From assembly GCA_016713425.1 (NCBI GenBank), contig JADJPE010000005.1:4092001-4156000 (forward strand): a DNA stretch of 64,000 nt, written 5' to 3'. Below, in pieces: positions 26,884-34,673 of this stretch. The DNA is from Deltaproteobacteria bacterium. GTDB lineage: Bacteria; Myxococcota; Kuafuiibacteriia; Kuafuiibacteriales; Kuafuiibacteriaceae. The notes below the pieces were generated by a model. That model saw only the letters and a list, made by a program, of their open reading frames with translations. It had not been told where the DNA came from and did not search any database. The translations under genes and the position numbers were made by a program. How positions within the stretch are numbered: position 1 is the stretch's first letter; each line of letters begins with the position of its first letter.

Positions 26884-26913
26884 TTGGGCGAGGACGATCG
26901 CATGCGCTATAGT
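26884..26913 (+). promoter_or_regulatory. Putative sigma70-type promoter for the phosphatase operon (leaderless)
   Basis: TTGGGC at 26884-26889 and TATAGT at 26908-26913, separated by 18 bases. Only eight bases separate the -10 box from the ATG at 26922, so the transcript would begin at or within about three bases of the start codon. No Shine-Dalgarno sequence precedes the ATG, consistent with a leaderless mRNA. Confidence 0.5.
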
Positions 26914-26921
26914 TCGATCGC

Positions 26922-27932
26922 ATGTTGGCGCCGCTTTATGTACACCGCGATGCACTTCCGCGTCGGGTGGTCGTATTGGGCGACCTCAATGCTCAGGCGA
27001 CCCTTCTCGAACGCTACCTACGCGGACTACGTCTTCTTCGGCGGGATGGGCACTGGGGGGGGCGGCAGACCGTCCTCGTGCAGATGGGTGACGTCGTGAA
27101 TCGAGGCCCCGGTGCTCGCCGCGCGATGGATCTCCTCATGCGGCTCCGGCCTGAGGCGCAGGCGGAGGGCGGTGACGTTGTCTGGCTGCTCGGCAACCAC
27201 GAGGTGATGTCGGTCCTTCAGTACGAAGCGCACGTGAGCGCCGATGAATATCTCGAGTTTGCGACGCCGGGCGAGGTCGCGGCATTCAGCCTGGAACGAG
27301 CGCGCAAAATCCTCGATTTCTCGGGCCCACCGGATCGCCCGCAGCGGGTTGATTCGCTCGAGGGGCGCCTGCTCGCGTGGGAGGCGGCGCATGTTCCTGG
27401 GAAGGATGCCTACCGGGCCGCGATGTCGGCGAACGGTGTCTATGGCGCGCATATTCGTCGTCTTCCGGTCGTTTGTCGCATGGGGCCCCTCGTCTTTGTC
27501 CACGGTGGTCTGAGCCCTGGGTGGGCTTCGCTCGGCCTCGAGGGCTTGGGACGGAAGGCTGCGGAGGCCTGGGCGACCCACCCGACCTACTATCAAGATC
27601 TCGACCCCCGCGGGATCTTTCGAGACCCTGTGGGTCCTCTCTGGCATCGAGCGTACTGCGTGTCCACCGCTCGGGTCGTAAGAGCCGATGCGGCGCTGGC
27701 GCTCGCCTCTCTGGGGGCAGAACAGATGATCGTTGGCCACACGCGAACCGACTCCGTGATCGGCGGAGAACAAGGGCGACCGCTGGTGCGCCTCGGCGGG
27801 CGAGTGATCATGTCGGACACGTCGATGGGGGCTCCTGGCGAACCCGGGTCGGCGCTCGTCATCGAGGGACGCTGGATCGAGCGCTGGTCGGTGGGCGGCG
27901 CCAAAGGGCGCGTCGCGGAGCGCAGGCGATGA
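26922..27932 (+). CDS. PPP-type (Shewanella-like) metallophosphatase with altered metal motif
   Basis: A calcineurin-like phosphoesterase of 336 residues related to bacterial Shewanella-like phosphatases. The motifs appear in order: GDLNAQ (20-25), QMGDVVNRGP (55-63), LLGNHEVM (89-96), VHGGLSPGW and VGHTRTD. In canonical PPP enzymes the first motif is GDxHG; here the metal-ligand His is Asn23. The GDxVDRG Asp that supports catalysis is Asn60. The other metal-binding residues remain, so the protein may be active with altered metal preference or may be a binding protein. No signal peptide. It heads a gene string: its TGA overlaps the ATG of the next gene (ATGA). Confidence 0.8.
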   Translation: MLAPLYVHRDALPRRVVVLGDLNAQATLLERYLRGLRLLRRDGHWGGRQTVLVQMGDVVNRGPGARRAMDLLMRLRPEAQAEGGDVVWLLGNHEVMSVLQYEAHVSADEYLEFATPGEVAAFSLERARKILDFSGPPDRPQRVDSLEGRLLAWEAAHVPGKDAYRAAMSANGVYGAHIRRLPVVCRMGPLVFVHGGLSPGWASLGLEGLGRKAAEAWATHPTYYQDLDPRGIFRDPVGPLWHRAYCVSTARVVRADAALALASLGAEQMIVGHTRTDSVIGGEQGRPLVRLGGRVIMSDTSMGAPGEPGSALVIEGRWIERWSVGGAKGRVAERRR

Positions 27933-28843
27933 TGGCGTCGTCGAAGGTGTCGAAGGTGTCGAAGGCGTCGAAGGTGTCGAAGGCGTCGAAGGTGTCGAAG
28001 ACGTCGTCGACCCCGCCGGACGACGCGGTTGACGATCGGCCGCCCACGAAGCGTATCAGGCGTACGACGTGTACGACGTGTACGGCGTGTACGGCGTGTA
28101 CGGCGTGTAAGACGCTCGCGATGGTCATGACGGCGCTTCGTGTCGCGTCATTGGCGTCCTGTGTTCCTGCGCCGCGCACTCAGCCGGCGTTGCCGGGCGA
28201 TGGCCACGTTTCCGATTTGCCCTCAGCCTCACAGTCCGCCTCAGAGTCCCCCGGGGCGTTGCCCCGGTCTTTGGCGTCGGCCGCTTCCGCTTCGGTCCCT
28301 GCCGGGGGCGCCCCGTCGGCGCAGCAGTATTTGCCGTGCATCTCGGGACTTGAGATCGACTACCGCTTCTCTCGGAAGGCCGACCGAACCGTGACCGACA
28401 AGGTGAGAGGGCAGGAGGGTGCGTTGTGCCTCATCGATCGCCGGACAATCGATGGGTCTTCGCGGCCCCACGCGGACGTTCTCGTGCGCGAGTTGCTCCC
28501 GGACCGCGTCACGGATGCCGGATGGCTGAGCCATTTGACGGCCTTCCGTCCGCCCCTTCTGGTCGAACCCATTGCGAACGGTCATCGCTGGCAGTTCAAC
28601 CGTTCGGAGTACCAGATCATTGGGGTCGGGGAGCGCGTCGAGGTCGCCGCCGGTGCGTTTTCTCCGTGCGTTCGGGTTCGCCAACGTGCGCGCGACGGGG
28701 CACGGTTCGAGGCCGAAGCCGTCTACGCGGAGGGCGTCGGCTTGATCTTGGCCATCCGAGGTGAGGCGCGGATGGAGGCGGTTCGAGTGGTACGCCCGGG
28801 TCGAGATGCGACCTCGGGCCAGAATGTGAGACACACCCCCTGA
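27929..28843 (+). CDS. Putative lipoprotein with repeat-built signal region, unknown function
   Basis: A 304-residue protein starting in an ATGA overlap with the phosphatase; GGAG lies eight bases upstream. The N-terminus is unusual: residues 5-25 are a KVS/KAS repeat, followed by KRIRR, then TTCTTCTACTACTAC, then a hydrophobic stretch ending in a lipobox-like LASC (Cys78). Both runs come from 9-bp DNA repeats. A shorter start at 28121 would give only a 13-residue signal. The mature part is a Pro/Ala/Ser-rich linker followed by a beta-rich domain (LEIDYRFSRKADRTVTDKV, YQIIGVGERVEVAAGAFSPC, VYAEGVGLILAI), a shape common in bacterial outer-membrane lipoproteins. I do not recognise a named family. 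Confidence 0.65.
   Translation: MMASSKVSKVSKASKVSKASKVSKTSSTPPDDAVDDRPPTKRIRRTTCTTCTACTACTACKTLAMVMTALRVASLASCVPAPRTQPALPGDGHVSDLPSASQSASESPGALPRSLASAASASVPAGGAPSAQQYLPCISGLEIDYRFSRKADRTVTDKVRGQEGALCLIDRRTIDGSSRPHADVLVRELLPDRVTDAGWLSHLTAFRPPLLVEPIANGHRWQFNRSEYQIIGVGERVEVAAGAFSPCVRVRQRARDGARFEAEAVYAEGVGLILAIRGEARMEAVRVVRPGRDATSGQNVRHTP
27941..28003 (+). repeat. 9-bp coding repeat, 7 copies
   Basis: TCGAAGGTG and its variants (GCG or ACG at the third triplet) repeat seven times, encoding SKV/SKA/SKT units at the N-terminus of the lipoprotein. Confidence 0.95.
28063..28107 (+). repeat. 9-bp coding repeat, 5 copies
   Basis: TACGACGTG twice, then TACGGCGTG three times, in frame as a Thr/Cys/Ala-rich run that forms part of the signal-peptide hydrophobic region of the lipoprotein. 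The complementary unit CACGCCGTA resembles the CATGCCGTT unit found in the RHS gene N-terminus. Confidence 0.92.
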
Positions 28844-28924
28844 CCGGGCTCGGGGGTGAGATGAGGCCCAAAAACGGCCGAACATCAGGGCCCTACGCTT
28901 GGGGGTGTTGCGAGCTCGGGAGTC

Positions 28925-29752
28925 GTGCCACGGTCCTGCATCATCGTGCTCGACCGACAAGGGGAGACGATCAGGTTTCCCGACCCGTCTGGACGCACGC
29001 GCACGCTCGAGGCGTTGGTCGAGGCATGTCCGGAGGGCGCGTCGATCGAACTGGCGCCCGGCCGCTACCTGGGGCCCTTCGTGTTTCGGAAGCCGGTGTG
29101 CCTGCGCGGCGCTGGAGATCTCACGCGCATCGCGAGCGCCCACAGTGGGCCGGTCGTTACGGTCGAGACGGATGGACCAGGGTCGGTCGTTCTGGAGTCG
29201 CTGCTCATTGAACATCTCGAGGGCGATGGGCCGGGACTCTGTCTGTTTGGGGGCCGCCTCCGTGCCCACAACCTTCAGATCCAGAACTGCCGCTCCGATA
29301 CCGGGGGCGGCGGGATCCACGCGGTTTCGGGGGCCCTCGAACTCAGTCGTCTGCGGGTGCACGACGTCGCCGGTGAACGCGGGGGGGCTCTTTACGTGGG
29401 GGGCAATGGCATCGTTTCGGTCAGGGACTCCCAGGTCAATCGGGCTGAAGCGCGATTCGGTGGCGCGATCGCGGTCGAACACTCCGCCGCTGTGCTTCTC
29501 GAGGGGATCACGGTTGGGCGGACGCGGGCGACCATGCCGGCGGGCGGACAGGCCATCTACGTGGCCGGCTCGGACGAAAGCTTTCCGACGCTTCAGATGC
29601 GACGCGTTCGGCTCGAAGATGCGCCCTTCGGAATGCCCTTGGTCGTCGATGCCCGCTGGCCGGGCGAGGTGAGCCTCAGCGAGTGTGACCTTCCACGTAT
29701 GGTCCTCGGCGTGCCCGGCGTCATCGATGGCGGACGAAATCACTGGCGGTGA
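28925..29752 (+). CDS. Right-handed beta-helix repeat protein
   Basis: A 275-residue protein predicted to fold as a parallel beta-helix of the pectate-lyase-like type. Successive rungs are visible: ASIELAPGRYLGPFVF, VCLRGAGDLTRI, VVTVETDGPGSVVLESLLIE, ALELSRLRVHDVAGERGGAL, NGIVSVRDSQVN and AAVLLEGITVGRT. No catalytic residues of a known lyase or hydrolase stand out. The start is a GTG preceded by CGGGAG. No clear signal peptide, so its location is uncertain. It follows the lipoprotein by about 80 bases and its stop overlaps the next start by four bases, suggesting one transcription unit. Confidence 0.72.
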   Translation: MPRSCIIVLDRQGETIRFPDPSGRTRTLEALVEACPEGASIELAPGRYLGPFVFRKPVCLRGAGDLTRIASAHSGPVVTVETDGPGSVVLESLLIEHLEGDGPGLCLFGGRLRAHNLQIQNCRSDTGGGGIHAVSGALELSRLRVHDVAGERGGALYVGGNGIVSVRDSQVNRAEARFGGAIAVEHSAAVLLEGITVGRTRATMPAGGQAIYVAGSDESFPTLQMRRVRLEDAPFGMPLVVDARWPGEVSLSECDLPRMVLGVPGVIDGGRNHWR

Positions 29753-31698
29753 AGGACGCAACGAAAGTTCAAAAATGCCGAAGCTCTAGGAGGATGCACC
29801 CGCGGCTGGCCACCTCGACCAAGTCAACGCAGCCGCCCTTCGGCATCTCCGGGTCGGTCCGGGCATCGGTCGCCGAGCCCAGCTCGGCAAGTGCGGTAGA
29901 ACCCGGGTGTTTGCCGCCGCCGGCGCCTCCCCGCGCCCAGCAGTTGCTGCGAGAGTTTCGGGGACAGATTTCGGAATTCCATGAGGCCCGGAAGAGCAAG
30001 GCGGCTTTCGACCGGCTAGCTGCCGAGCCCCTCTATCCAAAGTTCGTGTGCGAGCTCCGCAAGCTCGCCGTTGAGGCGCTGGCGCGAGGGGAGGCCAGCG
30101 AAGCGCGCCTCTCACTTCGCGTCCTGGCCAAGGCCCTCGATGTTCCGCTGGCCGATCTCGAGATGCTTGCGCGCGTGCCGGCCGACATCGTCGCCAGCGG
30201 CCACTGGCGCCCCCGTTCCGTGAACATCGACCTGATCGAGAACGATGTGAGCACGACTTTGGGCCAGACCGAAGCGCAACGAAGGCTCAACGATTTTGCC
30301 AAACGCGCGGTTCCGCGAGTTCGCACCGTCACCGTTCCGGGACTGGCACCGGTCTACTCTGCGGTCGGGCGCTCGATGCGTGAGGTTGAGCGCCGCGCCG
30401 ATGCGTTGGTGAGGCCGCTCGACGATCTGGGGCGACTCGTCTGTTCGTGGAGCGACGCCGTTTCGAGCGATGTTTCGCAACGACTGTTGCGCGTTCATCG
30501 TGCAATCCAAGTTTCCGGTCTGCGTCCCTCGGACCTCGGCAAGTTGTCCAAGGATGAGCAGCACGCCGTCCTCTTGGCTGGGCAGGCGATCTCTGGCGCG
30601 ATGCTCGACGCTCATGCGTTCGTTCATCGACATCGCGTCGATCCCCGCGGAGCGCGCGAGATCCTACACGACTGGACGGCCTCCGGAATTCGCTGGTTGG
30701 GACGGACTTTGCGTGGGCTCGCGGATACGCTTCATCACGCGACCTCGATCGACGAGTGGGACGCATTCGCAATGCACTTGGTGCTCAATGGTCGCCTCGG
30801 GAAAAAGGGCGTGCTTGGAACCGGTCCCGCGGTCACGCTTCTCTTTCCGACGCTCGAGCAAGTGCGGCGGACCGGGAAAGCCGAAGTACGGCTCGTCCCG
30901 CGCGTGGTTCTCTTTGACACGCCGGCGGGTGGGCTCTGTGCCTCGGCCCGAGGCGGCGAGACGAGGGCCCGTATGTGGGTGATGTCAGCGCAGATCGCAG
31001 CCTATGAACACCACATCACGCTCGGGCCGCCGAACTGGGTTTCGATGGATATCGGCGAAGACTACTCTTACGGTCCTCTCCTCTCGCTTGCGAAAAGCCG
31101 ACCCGTTGCCCCCTGCTTCCTCCCCGGCTTCGAGCTGATCGTGTTTCATCCGGCGATCGGTCGCCTCTCGAAGCCTGCGCGGCGTGCGGCGGAAGCCATA
31201 TCAACCGGGTATGATGATGCGCAGCGCTGGATCGGGCGCCATCGTCCTCGGCGAACGAGCGATTCGGCGCCGACGAAGGTCGCCGCCGGCGAGGACGGTC
31301 TGCCGCTTCAGCAACGCTGGAACCTCGCGCGCCGAAAGCTCGAACGCGCGCGCGCTGCTCAACGCCGTGCGGAACACTATCTTGGGATCTGGGGGTCCCC
31401 GGACGCGCTCCTCCTGGCCGCGAACGCACACGCGCTTGAACCCCTCGGGTACGAGGCGCAGCGCGCGCCGCTTCGCACCTATTCGATCATCCACGGGTTC
31501 CTGGAGAATCTGATTGCGGGGATCGAGCGGGACGCGAAAACGCTCGCACGCCTTGGTCAGAATGTCGCGGCAGGTCGACCGACATCGAACGCTGAGATCA
31601 AGAAGACCGCGCGCGCCCTCGAGCGTCGCGCCGAGGCGTTCGAGTTCGTCGACGTCGCGCTTTCCGAGATCGTGGACGAGTCCCTCGAAAAACGCTGA
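29749..31698 (+). CDS. Hypothetical protein, 649 aa
   Basis: I do not recognise this protein. The first about 65 residues are Pro/Ser/Ala-rich and look disordered. The rest is predominantly helical with a Trp-containing middle section (SGIRWLGRTLRGLADTLHH, YEHHITLGPPNWVSMDIGED) and a likely coiled coil (QQRWNLARRKLERARAAQRR, about residues 525-545). The C-terminus is also helical (KTARALERRAEAFEFVDVAL). No transmembrane helix, signal peptide or nucleotide-binding motif is visible. The start given is a GTG that overlaps the previous stop (GTGA); an ATG at 29794 is an alternative. It is the last gene of the phosphatase, lipoprotein, beta-helix string. Confidence 0.7.
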   Translation: MKDATKVQKCRSSRRMHPRLATSTKSTQPPFGISGSVRASVAEPSSASAVEPGCLPPPAPPRAQQLLREFRGQISEFHEARKSKAAFDRLAAEPLYPKFVCELRKLAVEALARGEASEARLSLRVLAKALDVPLADLEMLARVPADIVASGHWRPRSVNIDLIENDVSTTLGQTEAQRRLNDFAKRAVPRVRTVTVPGLAPVYSAVGRSMREVERRADALVRPLDDLGRLVCSWSDAVSSDVSQRLLRVHRAIQVSGLRPSDLGKLSKDEQHAVLLAGQAISGAMLDAHAFVHRHRVDPRGAREILHDWTASGIRWLGRTLRGLADTLHHATSIDEWDAFAMHLVLNGRLGKKGVLGTGPAVTLLFPTLEQVRRTGKAEVRLVPRVVLFDTPAGGLCASARGGETRARMWVMSAQIAAYEHHITLGPPNWVSMDIGEDYSYGPLLSLAKSRPVAPCFLPGFELIVFHPAIGRLSKPARRAAEAISTGYDDAQRWIGRHRPRRTSDSAPTKVAAGEDGLPLQQRWNLARRKLERARAAQRRAEHYLGIWGSPDALLLAANAHALEPLGYEAQRAPLRTYSIIHGFLENLIAGIERDAKTLARLGQNVAAGRPTSNAEIKKTARALERRAEAFEFVDVALSEIVDESLEKR

Positions 31699-31699
31699 T

Positions 31700-31722
31700 C
31701 CCGCGAAGTTCGGCTACGCGGG
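31700..31722. terminator. Possible bidirectional terminator hairpin between convergent genes
   Basis: CCCGCG and CGCGGG form a 6-bp stem around an 11-base loop. The hairpin covers the aconitase stop codon and lies two bases after the stop of the convergent 649-residue gene. A T-tract is missing, so termination is only suggested. Confidence 0.3.
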
Positions 31723-33966
31723 TTGCGCGATGTGGTTGAGCGTGCTGCCGGCCTTGAACCATTCGATGTGTCGCGGCGAAAGCGTGTGGGCCACTTGGAT
31801 GCGCTCACTCGTTCCATCGCGGTGATGAATCACCACGTCGATCGGCTTTCCGGGCGCGAGCGCCGCGAGCCCGACAACGTCGATCCGGTCGTCCGCGCGA
31901 ATCCGATCGTAGTCGGCGGGAGCTTGAAAAGTGAGCGGCAGAACGCCTTGCTTCTTGAGGTTCGTCTCATGGATGCGGGCGAAGCTTCGAGCGATGACCG
32001 CACGCGCGCCGAGAAAACGGGGCGACATCGCCGCATGCTCTCGGCTTGAGCCTTCGCCGTAGTTCTCATCCCCGATCGCGACCCAGCCCAAGCCTTTGGC
32101 CTTGTACGCGCGCGCCACGACGGGAACCTTGTCAACCTTACCGTCGAGGACGTTCTTCGCCGTCCCGGGGACGTCGGTGAACGCGTTGTGGGCGCCGATG
32201 AACATGTTGTTGCTGATGTTGTCGAGGTGCCCCCGATAGCGGAGCCACGGGCCGGCGGCCGAGATGTGGTCGGTCGTGCACTTTCCACGGGCCTTGATCA
32301 GCACGGGCAGTCCGATGAAGTCGTTGCCGTCCCACGCCGAGAATCGCTCGAGGAGTTGCAGGCGTTCGCTCGATGGATCGACCGCAACCTGAATTGACCC
32401 CCCATCTTCTTGAGGCCCAATGAATCCCTCCATCGGAAACTCGTAGCCTGCTGCCGGGAGCTCTTGGCCTGTCGGTACGGGGAGTTTGACCTTCTCCCCT
32501 CCCACCTGGATCGTGTCGGACATCGGGTTGAAAGAGAGGCGTCCACCGTACGCCATCGCAACCGTGATCTCAGGGGACGCAATGAAAGAAAGCGTCTCGG
32601 GATTCCCATCGTTTCGGCCCGCGAAGTTCCGGTTGTACGAGTTCACGATCGAGTTTCGCTCGCCTGACTTGATGTCGTCGCGTTGCCACTGGCCGATGCA
32701 GGGGCCGCATGCGTTGGCCAGCACGGTTGCGCCTGCTTGCTCGAAGACCGCCATCAATCCATCGCGCTCGATGGTCTTCATGATCTGATCCGATCCCGGC
32801 GTCACCAAGAGAGGGGTCGCCATCTTCGCGCCCTTCTCGTTCATGGCGCGAACGATCGACGCGGCGCGATCGAGATCCTCGTAGGATGAGTTCGTACAGG
32901 AACCGATGAGGCAGCGGCTGAGCTCGTCTGGGTAGTTCTCCTTGGCCACGGCTTGGGCCATCTCGTCGATGCGATGCGCGCGGTCGGGTGAATGCGGGCC
33001 GTTAAGGCGCGGGACGAGCTGGTCGAGATCGATGTGGATGACGCGGTCGTAGAAGTTCTGCGGGGCGGCCAGGACTTCAGGATCGGCGCGCAATCCATGC
33101 GCGTTCTTGCGGGCAAGATCTGCGACATCGGCCCGACGCGTTGCCTCGAGGTATCTTGTCATCGAAGCGTCGAACGGAAAGACGCTCGTTGTGGCGCCAT
33201 GCTCGGCGCCCATATTACAGACCGTGGCTTTGCCGGTGCAGCTGATCGACTCGGCGCCAGGGCCGAAGAACTCGACGATGTATCCCGTGCCACCCTTCAC
33301 GGTAAGGATGTTGCACAGCTCGAGAATGATATCCTTCGGCGACGTCCATCCGGAAAGCGTGCCGGTTAGGTTCACGCCGATCACGCCCGGCCATCGAAGG
33401 CCAAAGGGCTCGCCGACCATGACGTCAACCGCGTCAGCGCCGCCCACGCCGATCGCAATCATGCCGAGGCCGCCTGCGTTCGGCGTGTGACTATCGGTCC
33501 CGATCATCATCCCGCCTGGGAATGCATAATTCTCGAGTACGACCTGATGAATGATTCCGGCGCCGGCTTTCCAGAATCCGATGCCGTATTTGGCCGAGAC
33601 CGTCCGGAGGAATTCGTAGATCTCCTGGTTCTCGTCGATCGCGGTCAAGAGATCGCTCTTAGACCCTCGGTGGGCCTGGATGAGGTGGTCGCAGTGGACG
33701 GTGGTCGGGACTTTCGTGGTCGCCATACCTGCGTGCATGAACTGGAGCAGCGCCATCTGGGCGGTTGCATCCTGCATTGCGACGCGGTCGGGGCGGAGAT
33801 CGGCGTAGCTCTTCTTTCGATCGAGCTTCTCGACGTTGTCGGGGCTCAGGTGAGCGGCGAGGATCTTTTCGGTGAGGGTCAAAGGACGCCCGACAAGCGC
33901 GCGGTATCGTGCGTGCTTCGCGTGCATCTGTTCGTAGACTGCTTGGATGATCGCCAGTTCGGTCAT
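31714..33966 (-). CDS. Aconitate hydratase (mitochondrial-type)
   Basis: A TCA-cycle enzyme that isomerises citrate to isocitrate through cis-aconitate, using a [4Fe-4S] cluster. At 750 residues it matches the mitochondrial-type aconitase length, shorter than the roughly 900-residue AcnA type. Visible motifs: VGRPLTLTEKILAAHL near the N-terminus; HCDHLIQAHRG; IGTDSHTPNAGGLGMIAIGVGGADAVD; the cluster Cys in LIGSCTNSSYED (about 354); the CxxC pair in CGPCIGQW (about 420); and DENYGEGSSREHAA in the swivelling C-terminal domain. All three cluster Cys are present. It is preceded on the same strand by a small unknown gene and a dus gene, possibly co-transcribed. Confidence 0.95.
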   Translation of the reverse strand: MTELAIIQAVYEQMHAKHARYRALVGRPLTLTEKILAAHLSPDNVEKLDRKKSYADLRPDRVAMQDATAQMALLQFMHAGMATTKVPTTVHCDHLIQAHRGSKSDLLTAIDENQEIYEFLRTVSAKYGIGFWKAGAGIIHQVVLENYAFPGGMMIGTDSHTPNAGGLGMIAIGVGGADAVDVMVGEPFGLRWPGVIGVNLTGTLSGWTSPKDIILELCNILTVKGGTGYIVEFFGPGAESISCTGKATVCNMGAEHGATTSVFPFDASMTRYLEATRRADVADLARKNAHGLRADPEVLAAPQNFYDRVIHIDLDQLVPRLNGPHSPDRAHRIDEMAQAVAKENYPDELSRCLIGSCTNSSYEDLDRAASIVRAMNEKGAKMATPLLVTPGSDQIMKTIERDGLMAVFEQAGATVLANACGPCIGQWQRDDIKSGERNSIVNSYNRNFAGRNDGNPETLSFIASPEITVAMAYGGRLSFNPMSDTIQVGGEKVKLPVPTGQELPAAGYEFPMEGFIGPQEDGGSIQVAVDPSSERLQLLERFSAWDGNDFIGLPVLIKARGKCTTDHISAAGPWLRYRGHLDNISNNMFIGAHNAFTDVPGTAKNVLDGKVDKVPVVARAYKAKGLGWVAIGDENYGEGSSREHAAMSPRFLGARAVIARSFARIHETNLKKQGVLPLTFQAPADYDRIRADDRIDVVGLAALAPGKPIDVVIHHRDGTSERIQVAHTLSPRHIEWFKAGSTLNHIAQPA

Positions 33967-34131
33967 GGCGCATACCTAACGCAGTTGGACCACGGCGTCA
34001 TGTGCATGCGGATCAAAACGGAGGGACCGGGTGCCTTTGCGCCCGGGAGGGCTCCACAACATTACTCAAAGTGTCTCGCGAGCGACTTCATCGCCCGTGG
34101 TCGTGCGGTGTTTCTGGGGGCCCGATGCCGG

Positions 34132-34494
34132 TCAAGCGGCGGTTCGCATCCGGCGTCGCTGCGGGCGGCTCGCCTTGGCTCGCCGAACTTTGGGGCGTCC
34201 GGCGGCGGCGCGGAGCTCATCGGGGATGGACCAGTCACGCGTCTTGCGCTCGGCGAGGTGGAGACGGACCCAGAAGGTCTGGATCACGTCGTGAATGTCT
34301 TCATCGCCCACTTCGCGCAGGGCCTTGATGTCGTCGACCCATTCGCTCAAGCGTTCGATCAGAAGTGTCCCCCCCTCACGAACGTCTTTCTTCGGTGATT
34401 GCCTCGTCGCGAGGTCAACGAGGGAGGCGAGCTTCTCAGCCCGCTTCTCGAGCATATGAATCGTTGCCTCGGGGACTTCAGTGCCAAGTTTCAT
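34132..34494 (-). CDS. Small basic hypothetical protein, 120 aa
   Basis: Starts MKLGTEVPEATIHMLEKRAE after a good ribosome site (GAGGAG nine bases before the ATG). It is predicted helical, with two amphipathic helices and a C-terminal tail rich in Arg, Lys and Ala (KVRRAKASRPQRRRMRTAA) that could bind nucleic acid. I recognise no family. It lies between dus and the aconitase gene on the same strand with gaps of about 165-180 bases. Codon use is GC-rich at third positions, as in its neighbours, which supports it as a real gene. Confidence 0.6.
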   Translation of the reverse strand: MKLGTEVPEATIHMLEKRAEKLASLVDLATRQSPKKDVREGGTLLIERLSEWVDDIKALREVGDEDIHDVIQTFWVRLHLAERKTRDWSIPDELRAAAGRPKVRRAKASRPQRRRMRTAA

Positions 34495-34673
34495 CTTTTC
34501 CCACTCCTCAAGCTCAGGGCCTAGGCCCTCTGTTTGGTGAGCGCTTCTCCTGGCGCCCCTCGAGTCGAATCCGACGCTCGCCCATGGGCGTCGCCTTGAA
34601 ACAGAACCCTCGCCGGGCGAGACCTGTTCCTGTCTTGCCTAATTCTCTGTACCGTCGGCCGCGCTGATCTGGT

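Noticed and set aside
27859..28179. A minus-strand frame reading HAVHAVHAV and FDTFDAFDTFD
   Set aside because: The periodicity comes entirely from the 9-bp repeats of the plus-strand lipoprotein leader; nothing else in the frame looks coding.
28241..29761. A 506-codon minus-strand frame opposite the lipoprotein and beta-helix genes
   Set aside because: Arg/Pro-rich composition with no motifs; the plus-strand genes show ordered signals and overlaps.
34550..34610. A T-loop-like GAGTCGAATCC suggesting a tRNA between dus and the small gene
   Set aside because: The flanking bases do not form the T-arm, anticodon arm or acceptor stem on either strand.
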